Assembly (NCBI RefSeq): GCF_020882245.1
Contig: NC_083599.1
Location: 4,526,001-4,590,000, forward strand
Length of the DNA stretch: 64,000 bases
Direction: 5' to 3'
Source of the DNA: Rhopalosiphum padi
Taxonomy: Eukaryota > Arthropoda > Insecta > Hemiptera > Aphididae
Position 1 is the stretch's first letter. Each line of letters begins with the position of its first letter. The position numbers and the translations under genes are program-made. Shown here piece by piece: positions 27,353 to 39,234 of the stretch. Below the pieces are notes generated by a model, which had not been told where the DNA came from, made no database searches, and saw only the letters and a program-made list of their open reading frames with translations.

Positions 27353-29087
27353 ATTAATTTAATTTCTATGAAATTCTTCAAATGCCAAGTAAAGCCGAAT
27401 TCGTGGTATTGTAAAGTAGTTTTCAAGTGCCACATTATTGTTCATTGAGTAGGTCACAATGTATGTGTTTAATTTGAATTTAATAATGTATGATTGAATA
27501 CCAAACAAGTAATGATGTCGGGGTGTGTTAGACGTCAACCTCTATTTCTAAGGATGTTTTATTAATTTATTTATTTTACTTTTTTATTTTATTTTTTATT
27601 AAATAGTTTACAGAATAAACAAAATCATTCTATTATCATCTTTCCGAAAATATAAATGCATTTATGCATTTGATATTTTCTAATTTCTTTAAGAACTACT
27701 TGTAAGGGACGTTATATTAAATTTTATAATGACACATAAATCGCTACTAAGAAAGTAACTATGCCTATAGTTGCCATAGCTGCAACTGATATACGAGGAA
27801 TCGACGTCATCTTAAAAGGTCATTCTTAGTATGCTAGTACTCGTAGTATATTATATAAATAATAATAAGATATCTGAAAAAAAAACAATAATTAGTTGTA
27901 ATCAACGATTTTTTACAAAGAAATATTCATCAGCCGTTAAAAGATTTGATAAATTGCGCCGTGTAAATGCGGACAACTTGGCTAAACGCCAACGTCGAAT
28001 AATACTCCTCCGGAGAAATTTAGCTGGTTTAACATTAATATTCATTATTTTTTAGTTTTTATTGATTTTAAATTTGGATCAACATTATTGTATGATGGTT
28101 TTGTACAATTGCAATAAGTAGACGAAAAATAAGCCGCAACTTGGGTTCATATATTTTTTAAAACGTCACGCGTATACCTTACGCATTCGTTTTATTCTTT
28201 ATATTTTTTTGTTTATAAAACCTTTATTTGAACATGATCATCCATGTTGTGAAATGTGGCCGTGTCAACAGAAAACTTTGTGCACTATATTCCGAGCACG
28301 TCCACCTCTGGTAGAATGGTGATGTAATTTTATTCACAGAAGATAGTTTTCTGTCCGGCACACATGTGGTGTTACAATAAGTTTATTTGAAGAAAACGAA
28401 GGAACGGGATCATCAGTGCACGCTTGCGGGGGACTCAGTACTAAAAATGACATATGCATTTTTTTTTAACATTATTATTATTATTGTGCATTCATAAACC
28501 TGACGCGGATATCCTAAAATGTTAAAATTTATTAAATTTACCGTACGATCTGACGATCATCGTAAAAATGGCTTTCCCATCGGTTTCGAATGAATTATTA
28601 TAGCCAAGAACCAACCCAGTTTTATCAACTAAAAATAGTATAGCAACGGTCCCCGTTTTGATTATGAAACCGAATTTTTATTTATTTATAAAATATATGG
28701 TTTTATTTTTTAAATTTATTTTTAATATTTTTCAGCAAATGAGTCCTATATTTTTTAACAAAATATTTGAATCAAGGTTTAAGTACATACGTAAATGTAT
28801 TTATTTCCTCGTGTTAAATTTTGAGTTAATTTTGAAATGTGTTGATTTAACAATGATGAGTTTTTTTTACCTTTTTTCAAACAAAGAGAGTGAGCTATAA
28901 AAATTGTATGTTACATTATTTTATTCCACATCTTTGTCGTACTATAAATCAGTATATATTATTTTAAATTCATATTTGAAAAAAAAATGTATTATTTATT
29001 GTGTTAAGTTTTCTTCTTATATTCAATCATTATTTTCTTTACATGAACTCTTTTTGACGACGTCTTCGATGCTGTTGTATGTTGCAG
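27353..29087. other. AT-rich DNA, 3' part of the intron before the first Ig exon
   Basis: The last ~50 bp form the acceptor region of the first Ig exon. A 74-codon frame at 27831-28055 has a basic C-terminal half but no recognised family. Confidence 0.5.
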
Positions 29088-29337
29088 GTGGTGTAACACT
29101 CACCGAGCTTCGAGTGCCCACTTCCGTAATGGCCAGCGTAAAAAATGGCGTCGTGCTTGATTGCTTGTACACGCTACGTCCAAATTCTATCGGTCTAGTA
29201 GTAGCCTGGTATTTCAACAACAGCGCCAGACCGGTTTATCAGTGGATTCCCGGACAGAAGCCTTTGAGCATCGGCGTGTTCCGTCACAGAGCCAATCTTG
29301 ACTACAAGGTGTCCGATGACAACGAAACTATGCACAG
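29088..29337 (+). CDS. Internal exon: first half of a V-set Ig domain, Beat-like protein
   Basis: The exon is preceded by a pyrimidine-containing acceptor ending TTGCAG and followed by the donor AG|GTAAAA. It opens with two bases that complete a codon begun in an earlier exon and ends with two bases of an Arg codon, so phase is defined on both sides. The 82 whole codons begin GVTLTELRVP and contain the B-strand Cys (residue 25, in VLDCLY), the core Trp (residue 40, in VVAWYFN), the stretch PVYQWIP and the segment FRHRANLDYKVSDDNET. Order and spacing fit an N-terminal V-set Ig domain. The 'WY..., Y-x-W/F-x-P, ...SN/DN-x-T' layout is what I know from insect Beaten-path-like proteins, which are secreted or membrane-attached neuronal recognition molecules. 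Family assignment is by recollection of pattern; other small insect Ig-superfamily members remain possible. Base composition is clearly richer in GC than the flanking introns. The frame stays open upstream of the acceptor, but that stretch is low-complexity intron. The start codon and signal peptide are not in this exon. Confidence 0.9.
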
Positions 29338-30454
29338 GTAAAAATAATATGGGCGTTCGAATATTAGAAAGGCGATTTTTGAAATAATTAAAATAAACAT
29401 TTTTTTTAATTACAACAAAAACTAAAATCATTTAAAAAAAAAAAATTATAATATTCAGTTAGAAATACGCAGTTTTAACTCAAAATTTTTACTTAATTCT
29501 ATAAGAATCATTTTGATATGATTTATTAAGAATATTGTTTTAAATTATCAAGCATGAATTGTTAAATTACAAAATATATTCCACGATTTAAATGATTTGG
29601 TTACTCAACTCGGGGTATTATATTTGTTTAAAAATAGACAAACCCATTATAAATAATTATTAAACACATAAAATAAAAATAAAAATATATACAAGTTATG
29701 TATATGAACACATTGAAGCAATTAGTAAAATTAGTTTTAAAAATAGATAAGAAAAATAAATGTTTAATATTAGCAAGTATCGACACGTCGATCATTGTCT
29801 CGAATGTAGCTAAAAATATGTATAGTATATAATCATGCATACTAGTCCCTGACTATCCTACAGTCATTATTAATTATCCTTATTATAGATATGAGTTTGA
29901 AGTGATGTAATAAAATTATGATAGACCTATTTTCTCTTTTGATGTTAAAAGAAAATAACAATGTACAGTTATTAATTGTATTGAATGAATTTAAATTTTA
30001 AACTTCAAATAAACGAAAAATAAATAAAGTAGACATTTCATGATTTCCCAAGCGTCGGTGGTTAATTTTAAGTTACCCGAATAATGTGAAAAATATAACC
30101 AAATAATTATATCTCATCTCATCTATAGTATGCCCTACCCAAACTGCTTGTGTAAAGTCAATCTTACCCGATTAATTTCAACTTAATCCGTAAATCGGGG
30201 ATTACTCATATAGGTTAGGTTATATATGATATTAATTATACGGTAAAAATAATAAAATTACAATTTGGCAGTTGCTCCGTATTAACCTAAAAAAAAAAAT
30301 TAAAAAATAATAAATTGCCAGTAAAAATAATAATATGTGTCTCTTAAATTGGAAAATTTTATGAATTATCATAACTAGTAATAATGTAGCAAATGCACGT
30401 ATTAAACTAAACTTTAACTAAACTCTTTATTTATATATATAATATTAAACACAG
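29338..30454 (+). other. Intron within the Ig domain (phase 2)
   Basis: Intron of 1117 bp bounded by GTAAAAAT and TTAAACACAG. It is strongly AT-rich. It contains no convincing open frame and no clear inverted-repeat element. Two short TTAGG-like units (TAGGTTAGG) occur near 30212, too few to mean anything. Confidence 0.85.
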
Positions 30455-30561
30455 GGCCTTGCACATCATTAATCCGACCATCGAGCTCTCCGGCGACTAC
30501 AGATGCGTCGTGTCTACTTACCACGATGAAGATTTCATGATCAAAAGGATGATCGTATACT
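30455..30561 (+). CDS. Internal exon: second half of the same Ig domain
   Basis: The acceptor ACACAG precedes the exon and a consensus donor T|GTGAGT follows it. The first base completes the Arg codon left open at 29337. After that 35 codons read ALHIINPTIELSGDYRCVVS and onward to FMIKRMIVY, with one base left over. The L-S-G-D-Y-R-C motif is the F-strand signature of Ig domains. Its Cys lies 75 residues after the B-strand Cys of the previous exon, in the range normal for a V-set fold. The domain therefore closes in this exon, and the C-terminal MIVY is the G-strand edge. Exact phase agreement with the upstream exon across an 1117-bp intron makes this a real spliced pair. The next exon must begin with two bases finishing a T-starting codon (Phe, Leu, Ser, Tyr, Cys or Trp). 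No second Ig domain or membrane anchor was found in the remaining window, so the gene's 3' part is missing or lies beyond it. Confidence 0.9.
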
Positions 30562-30616
30562 GTGAGTACTCACAAAATTATACATAAATGCAATATTATA
30601 TTTTATTAGTAATATT

Positions 30617-31182
30617 CAGTGGTGTCATTTCAGTTTTTGAGAGGAGGGGGCAACGTTTTGACCGGCTCATAGTAGTAATAATAATAATAAAAAAAAAACC
30701 ACTAGCTAACAATTACATTTTTATCTCAATATAAACAGACTTCTCATCATAGGTGAACCTCGGTGGGAGGATTTAGGGGGGCTTATTGCCCAAAAAAATC
30801 GAAGGTAATATGTTATACTTATCTCAGAAGACCGCGATTATACTCTAGGTATAAATAAAACATTTCTTTGAGAGATAATAATGTCTAAATAATACATATT
30901 ATATGATATGTAGAAGGATACCCAATATTACCTATTAGCATTGAGTATATAATATATTGTATACTCAATGCTATTAGCTATTATATGATGACTTATTTTG
31001 AGGGTAATTTTACTTCAATTTATGTCCCATTTTCTCCAAATATGAGTATTAAGGTATTTACAAAAAATAAAACCAAATTAGCACATACGACATACCCAGC
31101 CCCGGCCGTCCTGAGAGCGGCCCACTAATGACAAGGGGGGGGGAGAAATGCCCACCTTGCCATCACCCAAATGACGCCACTG
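30617..31182. mobile_element. hAT-like element in the intron after the second Ig exon
   Basis: The left end is CAGTGGTGTCATTTCAG and the right end reverse complements to CAGTGGCGTCATTTGGG. Flanks GTAATATT (30609-30616) and GTGATATT (31183-31190) match at 7 of 8. The interior carries G-rich and C-rich subterminal runs and a segment near 31097-31125 (CCCCGGCCGTCCTGAGAGCG) that may be the end of another, nested element. No transposase frame. It starts only 55 bp past the exon's donor site. Confidence 0.8.
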
Positions 31183-31190
31183 GTGATATT

Positions 31191-34100
31191 ATTATAGCAA
31201 TAATTCGATAATGTAATTTCAAATACGTATTATTTCGTTTAATTTTATGCACACGTGATTATTTTTATGTGATTGTTCACATTATATAATATTATAATGT
31301 ATTTAAATATAAATATCGCCGTGCTTGAACAAAGTTTGAAATACAAAAGTAAAATAGTTTTATAAAATATTTCCAGAATTAAATCGGAAACAATAATTTA
31401 TTTAACTGTGGGTACAAAAAATAAAAGTGGTAACATTAAATTCATTTCAGTGTTACATTATAAATACGTAGTTTTTATAAATTATAATACACCTGCTCAA
31501 CACGCAATAAAATATTTCATTCTTTAATACCATAATTTTCTATTTTTGAACAACATAATACTAAGTACTAATACTAGTATAGAGAAAGAAAAATGGTCGT
31601 TCGTATTGGAAAAATTACATGTTATGAGGTACCAAAACATGTTTGCGATTAGCGATCTTAAATTTTCGTATTGTTTATAAAGTAGCCGAATTGTTTTATG
31701 TTATATTTCTAGGAAAAATAATAATTATAGCATGTAAGATAAAATTAAAAAACAAAATAGACGAACATAATAATATTATACTGTTATAAATGGACTGAAA
31801 TTAACATTATTGTTACAATTTCAATTTCAATTAAAAGTCCCAAAAATGGAGAAATTCGATATCGTCACAATATTTATTATTCTCTGTATAATATTATATT
31901 TAATACAAAATCAAATATTTCGTCATTTTATTTTGTAGGTCTTCGTTGAATATATAAAATTAATTAAATGTTTTATTCGTTTTTTTTTTTTTGCATATCT
32001 TCGATGATTTGCGATGTTATATTTCATCATTAAACGCGTATATAATATAATACTATAAATTGGTTTTGTAGTGAAAAAAAATTACTTCCATTCATTAGTA
32101 ATATAAAAATTAGTAATTATATTATGGGTTTACTGTTGGTACACAATTAGATTTTTATGAAATTTTAATACCCAAATAGACCCGTATGGGATTATCGCGA
32201 AGTTCAATAGGAAGCGTTATAAATCACCATAGGCTATTTAAATATTTGTACCTGCGGTTTGTGTTTCCGGAATTTGATATAACTGAAAAGGAACAAATGG
32301 AACACACACTACGCATTGAAATTAAAATAGGTGTGTAAAAAAAAAAAAAAAATCAATGGTCGTGAGACATATAGTGTATATTTTATTAGTGTAGACGTGT
32401 AATTTGATAGTTAATTCGTATTTATATGGAGTGTAATTTTATATCGTGACTGCCAACAATGGGTACACTATACATCATACAATATTATAATATTATCATA
32501 CTATCATTTCAATAAAATTGATTACATCTAATAATTATTATATTCCTAGTCACATTCGTGGCGTGCTTCTGTACCTTATATACCTTGTATGTTCCTTATG
32601 TAATTGGTACTGCAGGTGCAACGAAACAAACTTATTATCCCACCGCATTGATATTACATTTTTCCTTGACCTTTATCGACAAAACGTTGTGTTCTCTTAA
32701 TCAACTGTTATCATACATTGTGTGGACCATTATCGTTATTATTTGCTATTCTAATATTATATAAATTTAATCAAGTACGATAAGATGTCAATCACAAGTC
32801 AACAATCAACAAATTACCTTGGAATAATCTTATAACATTTACTGACTTTGGGGAACTTTGGCACATCATACAAAAATAAAAACAAATAACAAATAATAAT
32901 AATAAAAGGCTATACCCAACACACTCATTATTAAACTTACATATTATATTTTAATAATCAAAAAACGAATATACAAAGCAATAATACAACTAGTTTGGAT
33001 TTATTTAATTCGAAAAATTGGGTGAATTAATGCGTTGAACATTCATGCATTTGAGCCTTTCACTCAATCTTCTTATGATTAATAACTGTAGCAACAGAAT
33101 AAATCTTAAATGCATCACAATAATAAATCAAGTTAATTTAAAAACTATCATCGAACACAAACAACTTTACTGCCGATGATTCAATTTCCAGTTAACCATT
33201 AACAAAGATAAAAATAAATATATATTCGTAAATTTTCCCCAAAACTATTTCTTACTTAACTAATATAAGATAATCACATTAAACTGGTATACGGAAGATC
33301 TAAAAAAATCAATTTATAATATCCTCATTTCGGGAAATGCTGAAATGTTTACCAACATTATAATATAGCATATAACTTACCATACATTTTTCATATTGTA
33401 ACTCATAACCAAAATAATTATAAATTATACTTTATTTAAAAAATGGCAAAATAAGGGGATTTATATGCTCAACTGTATTATTTTATTTAGTCTGATATTT
33501 ATTTGAATCAAATACTTTTCAATTAGCTATAATAATAGCAGGACCAGTCATTTATTTTGAATTGACATATCTTACCATTTATAGGTTAATATTTGTATAT
33601 TTTCTACTGAAATAAATAGTCAACAATCGCCTTTGGTATATTTATGTAACTATACCATGACTCCTGGGGGAAAAAAAAAACTAATTAGTTTTGAACAAAA
33701 TTTAAGACGTTAACAACCTTTATTCTTACAACGTCAGTAGTATAATACGAACCCGCAGTAGCGTAGACATAGAGTCGCACGATTCGTTGATGTGTCGTTT
33801 ATTTTCTTCCCTTTTGTGATAGAAATTTAGTATTATCACTCCCTGTAGAAAAAATCTTTTGTGCGTCGTCGAACGTCGCGTGGTTATTTTTCAACGACCG
33901 TTTTCTTCTCGCGCACGTCAAATAATGAAACTGAATCGGTACGAAATCGATCCTTGAAAAAGTTGTACTATTATAACTTATATACATAATATTACTATAA
34001 TTTGAACTACGACGTTTTTCCGTGATATCGCATGCAAATCGTGTGAGCGCACAAATGTAAACTGAGGCTATATCGATTTGTTTAAGAAATTATTAACGGA

Positions 34101-35540
34101 CAAAGAAGTAAAAAAATAAAAATAAATAAACACTAAGCGTGCACACAATTCTTAAATTAATTTCAAACTTTACGATAAAATGGTCTTAAAATATATTATT
34201 AGTCCAAACTATTATTATTAATTAGGTTTATTTTCAATGTTATTTGAAAACGCTTATTTACTATCAATAAAAACTAATAGGTATGTATTATAGTTTATGT
34301 TAGTATATTGTGTTCGTATTTATATGTGTGAGTCTAGTAAGTTTATGTTTTATACCTAATGAATACGTTTGGTCATGTTATCGTGTTTGATTATGAGGGG
34401 CGATATCGTGTATTGAATTTGACTTAGTATTGGTATTAAAATCGAAAATTTTCTTTTATTTCATAATTTGTTCTATAGGTGGCCATCGATAAATATAGTT
34501 ATTTGATGGGAGGATTGCCATGCATATTGCACATTTTGTAGATAGTCGATATATTTTATGATTTTCACCACAATAGACATAATATATTTGAGGTGTGTTT
34601 TGCTGTATACTCTAACTTGGACATAGTTTAGGTAGTTTAGAGATTTTAGTGCCTGTTTGTTGACTTGAGATGCATAAATTTTTAAATTGATGTGGCACGA
34701 ATATTATGACTCCTCTAATATATCTTAGTAGTTTAACTTTAGTTCTAAATCAAAAAAATAAATAAATAGTATTTGGGATTTTTCGCATATTTTGTGACGA
34801 TTTTTCTTAATTTTTCAGCAAGAAATCTGTTTGTTCGAATTCCGATTATAATATAATTGAATATTATGATGAGACAATCTAAAATTATGGTTTTTTAATT
34901 GTAATCTATACGTAGTAGTTCCGACCTCTAACTATCTAAAAAACTCGATAATAGTTCTCTCCATTTTCTCAATTTATAGTTTACATTTAAATAGTATGTT
35001 AGACTAATTTGTAATATGTATATTCTTTGAATATTAAAACTAATTAGTAATTAGTACCTACATGCATTTTGCAATAGAAAAGATTGGAATGAATGTAATT
35101 TGATTTCGGAAGAAACTTTTTGAAGAACTTAAATATATATTAGATTAGTGTGCCTTTTACACTTCTAAAGTAAATCAAACTTTCCAAATTACGACATTTT
35201 CACACGAAAAACAAGCTGACAATGGAATTGTGTTTTTTTCCTAATTAAAGTCTGCCGTTGTTATCTCATAGAGATCAGTCACAGTCTATTTGTAGTTTTG
35301 AACAATTTAATTTGACACAGTACGAGTACAGATTTCGAGGGTTTACTACTGTAGCTTTTGTTCGCAGATGATACAAACTTTGGTCGTATTAGAAAGTCAA
35401 AAAACCTCGTTTTCCACTGTGCCAAGAAGCTGTTAAACTTTGGTACGATTCCAATGTCCTTCTTCTATTTTCTTAGACGCACCGCATTCGATGTGTTCTT
35501 AAGTATTCTATATAACTAGTATTTTACGTGTACACATATT

Positions 35541-35571
<31 letters not shown>

Positions 35572-36400
35572 TGATATGATAGATACCTAATGGTGACTTC
35601 GAGGATTAAATGGTATACTTTATTTTGGTAAATGAAAACCTACGGACGCAATACACTTTTCGTTGTATACGATCGTTATAAATACTAGCAAAATATAATG
35701 ATATTTGAAACAGTGCTCGTTTACTCGAAACGTAAATATGTTAATATATTATTATTTCGATCGGATATCCGACAAAATTATATCAATATTTTATATATTC
35801 TTTGAAAATAAATTACACAGTTTTGTTTTTTATCGTAATGATATGGGTACGGACAGTTTCGAATTACATATCGATAATAATAATGTTATTGTTTGACATT
35901 CCTGGTATTCGGTATACTTAGCATTCCGCAAAGTCGCGTTCCGACGGTTTTTGAATATTATCTAATAAAAAATTAATTGGTTTAATACGTTATATTGTTC
36001 AGGTACATCTAATAGTATACCGGGAATCGTTATTATATACGCAGTCTAAAACATAAGCAAACACACAACATGGAATGTTCGAATGTTAATTTAGTGTTTC
36101 CATTCTACAACCATTCTGCAAACATACCAAGTGTAAACATCGGAACCGCCCCACAGGAATAGTGCAACTGTGTATATATACGTGTTTACGTCAATCTCGA
36201 AGAACATTATAACGAAAATTTGACGGTGTAATTCTGTTGTTGGGTTTACATATTTGCTTTTTTTTTTTTGTTCGTCACAGCAGTCTACGGAAGGAAATAA
36301 TGATGAGTAATAACCCATAATAATATAATATTATTTAATATATTATTATTGTTATGTATTGTGTGTGTGTTTTTTTTTTCGTTTCGATAATATTATTACA
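31191..36400. other. AT-rich DNA, probably intron of the Ig gene
   Basis: No exon found. A 50-codon ATG frame at 32186-32338 and a FADDT-containing open stretch near 35370 were examined and are unconvincing. (CA)/(TA) tracts lie at 35543-35571. Confidence 0.5.
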
Positions 36401-36401
36401 G

Positions 36402-36541
36402 CTCCATCTTATTATTGTACGGATGAGCGTTTAGGTACTACAGGAAACTCAATATTTATGCACACAGACCCAAAGTTTGAACGAGAAAAAATATTTGTCT
36501 ACTTTGCACACGAGTCAAATACCTATGTTAATATATTTTAA
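36402..36541 (+). CDS. Weak candidate: phase-compatible terminal exon
   Basis: A polypyrimidine run (T-rich, 36370-36380) and the acceptor ATTACAG precede an open stretch of 46 codons plus a stop (TAA at 36539). If joined to the exon ending at 30561, the leftover T plus CT makes a Ser codon and the frame stays open, so the phases agree. The peptide, which includes YYCTDERLGTTGNS, shows no second Ig fold, no membrane segment and no known motif. A phase match occurs by chance one time in three, and open frames of this length are common here. No AATAAA signal was seen just downstream. It is listed because it is the neatest acceptor plus open frame downstream of the Ig exons. Confidence 0.12.
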
Positions 36542-38109
36542 TAGTTAATAACACACTTGTTCGGTATTCTTTATTAAATTTCCATGGTTGGCTCGTGATA
36601 TGCTAATATTATAATAATATAAATTATTATAGTACAAATTTGTACTATGAAAATGCGTAGTAAATATTATCACAGAGAAACGAAAACAAACAATATTTTA
36701 CTTATCGGCCATTCGTGTATCTGACTCTAGTAAATATAATATTGTGTACAGGTCTATAATGTTCAGCCGTTAACCAATCGAGTCGGGTCACAAATATTAC
36801 ATATGCTTGGAAACCAGATTGCTGATAATGTATACCTAGGTACTAACTTAATATGCAGTTTTTACATAAAATTACGTATACTTATATACGATAAATTACT
36901 ATATTATTCTATTTCATTTTTCAAACCAAGCACATAGCCGAAAAAATAAATCCTTTTGATTTAAACAAATCGACAATTTTGTACGAATTCTACAATTGTC
37001 TGAAATAAAGCTTAAACCGCTAATCATATAAAGTTCAAAATATATAATGCAAATTTTAATATCGCATACTCATATTTTTATCATGTCTGTAGTTATAATA
37101 ATAATATTTAAGACGCATACTTATATTTAAGTTAGTACTTAGTATTGTTAATACTATCCAAATCACAAATGGTATCCCGGTTTCACTAGGTCGTGGGTTG
37201 CACACACGCATGGTATACAGTGGTGGGTACTTGGGGTGACTACGGGGCAAACGTACGATATTTCTCGGATAATATTTTCAAGACAAATTTCTCGTAGATC
37301 ATTTGAAAAAAAAAATTCAGAACATAAACGTGTGATACTCGAATCTCTAATGATGTCGATGACATTTCAAAACTACAATACGTGCTAATTATAATAAAAA
37401 AAAATAATAATTTTAATTATAATATGTACGTAATTATTATTCGTCTACGTTTTATAGACGAGTGCACATTTTGTGTCCCTCCCCGATCAATGTTTTTACA
37501 TTCCCAAATCCGTCCACGCGTCGCATCCAACACGACGTACCCTATATACCAGATACCTACAATGTGATACCTAACAGAGTTGTGATCTAGCGCAATCGGA
37601 AAAGACCTCTATATGACTAAAATATTAAATTATATCGCAATATAATACTCATCAGTCGTCGCAGTCGCGTAGCGAGTTTACGAACAAAATTTTGTTTTAA
37701 CATAATATATATTAATATTTCGTCGATAGCCAGACCGAAGAGCGCGGTGAAATTTTCCCACCTCCACTGGGTAACCGCCCCCGTGGTTTAATATTAACAA
37801 TAACAATAACTACGCATGTATTAACCGATATTATACGATAATATGTAAATTTTCTCCTCTGGTCGTCCGAGAAAGGGCTGACGAACCGACCGGTACCGTA
37901 TCAACTACCGATATTATATATTATTTAGCCGTCGCGTATTTCGAACGCATGTGGCACGCGTGTGCATGCATAATATGCCTAGCGACTCTAAATATGTCGG
38001 GCCCGTCGAATTAACACACGCTAATCGTATGCACGCGCATAAACGATACCGCCACCGCCGCCGAGTGCGCCACAATATTATATTATTATATCGTCGTTTG
38101 TGTTGTATA

Positions 38110-38144
<35 letters not shown>

Positions 38145-38634
38145 GTGTGACATAACAGAATAAATTAGGTACATCGCGTATAATGTGACGCGCGCGCTTT
38201 ATAAGTAATATACGTATAATAATAATATTGTAATATAACTATAATACGTATATTATATAGCTGACGATATACCAACACCGCGGTGGAGGTGATTTTAATG
38301 AAGTGCCGGTATAGCAGTTGGAATTTTTATTTTACGGGATACGTCTGAAGGCACAAAACAGAACAACGCTGTACACAACATAGAAATCGAATAGAACAAT
38401 ATCGGTTAAAATTACATTTTTTAATTTTACAAAAAAAATCAAATTAACATTCAGGATTTAGATGAGGGCGTTAGACATTATAAAAAAACATATTGATTAA
38501 TACAAAAAATATATATATATAATATAATTCATTGAAATAAAATGTTTTCAAAGAGAAAATTATAATAATTGTATTATCTTTGTTGAATTAAACTTGTCTG
38601 TAGACTGCAGACAAAATAATACTCTCATTTGTAC
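36542..38634. other. Non-coding DNA with ATT microsatellite
   Basis: No gene supported. A GC-richer patch lies at 37640-38090, followed by an (ATT)n microsatellite at 38111-38144. Confidence 0.5.
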
Positions 38635-39234
38635 CAGGGAGGGGTAACTGAAAGTTATTAGTGGGCCAATTTTTAGAAAATTAAAATTTAGCGGTCCAAA
38701 AAAGGTCATTCAAAATATGCATTTAATTTAGACGTTAGTCGTGGCATTGAGCCACAGACCCTTAGCTAAAACTTAAATTGGACGGGGGACCCCTAATTTG
38801 TGATTACTTACTTTTAAATTTTGTTTAGTTATAAAAATAAAAAATAAAATTATAAGATTTATTTTAATTTTACATATTAAGTACCTTTTTGTAATAATAT
38901 AAACATTATAAACACAGATGTTCTCAATAAATACAATACAAAGAGATTTATTTGATTTATAAAACTTGACTTAATACAACATTATTGAAATTACCACTAT
39001 GTGTTTAATAATTATTCCATTAAAATAAATTAAAAATATCACCTCAGTATTACATAACCACTGACACCCCCCCCCCCCCACACACACACATCAACACCAA
39101 TTGGGAACCACTGCCATAGACGATTGACTTTGAAATGACTATGCATGACTATATTATACTAACACATGAAAACTATGTGATGTAATTTGAAAATGTAGCC
39201 TGGGCCAGATAAAAAAGTTTCGCGCACACCCTTG
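38635..39234. mobile_element. Probable hAT-like element (outer) hosting a second insertion
   Basis: The left end CAGGGAGGGGTAACTGAAAG and the reverse-complemented right end CAAGGGTGTGCGCGAAACTT show the same imperfect pattern, followed in both by a GGGCC-type block. Flanks ATTTGTAC and ATCAATAC match at 5 of 8. This is an old, diverged copy with moderate support. A second element sits inside it at 38760-39113. Confidence 0.5.
38760..39113. mobile_element. Probable nested hAT-like element, CAGTGGTTCCCAA type
   Basis: The right end reverse complements to CAGTGGTTCCCAATTGG, a standard hAT terminus. The left end is badly eroded (CCTTAGCTAAAACTTAAATT). Flanks CCACAGAC (38752-38759) and CCATAGAC (39114-39121) match at 7 of 8. 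The interior right side has a long C tract followed by (CA)n. Confidence 0.5.

Noticed and set aside
27831..28055. 74-codon frame with a basic C-terminal segment
   Set aside because: Low-complexity N-terminal half, no family motif, non-repeated.
32186..32338. 50-codon ATG ORF in the intron after the Ig exons
   Set aside because: Short, no motif, and such frames are frequent by chance.
35360..35515. FADDT-containing open stretch resembling a reverse-transcriptase active-site box
   Set aside because: Only the five-residue motif resembles a reverse transcriptase. There is an in-frame stop just upstream, and no flanking palm-domain sequence on either side.
37441..37566. Second phase-compatible exon candidate after TTTTATAG
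   Set aside because: The peptide has no Ig features and the phase match is a one-in-three coincidence. It is weaker than the 36402 candidate.
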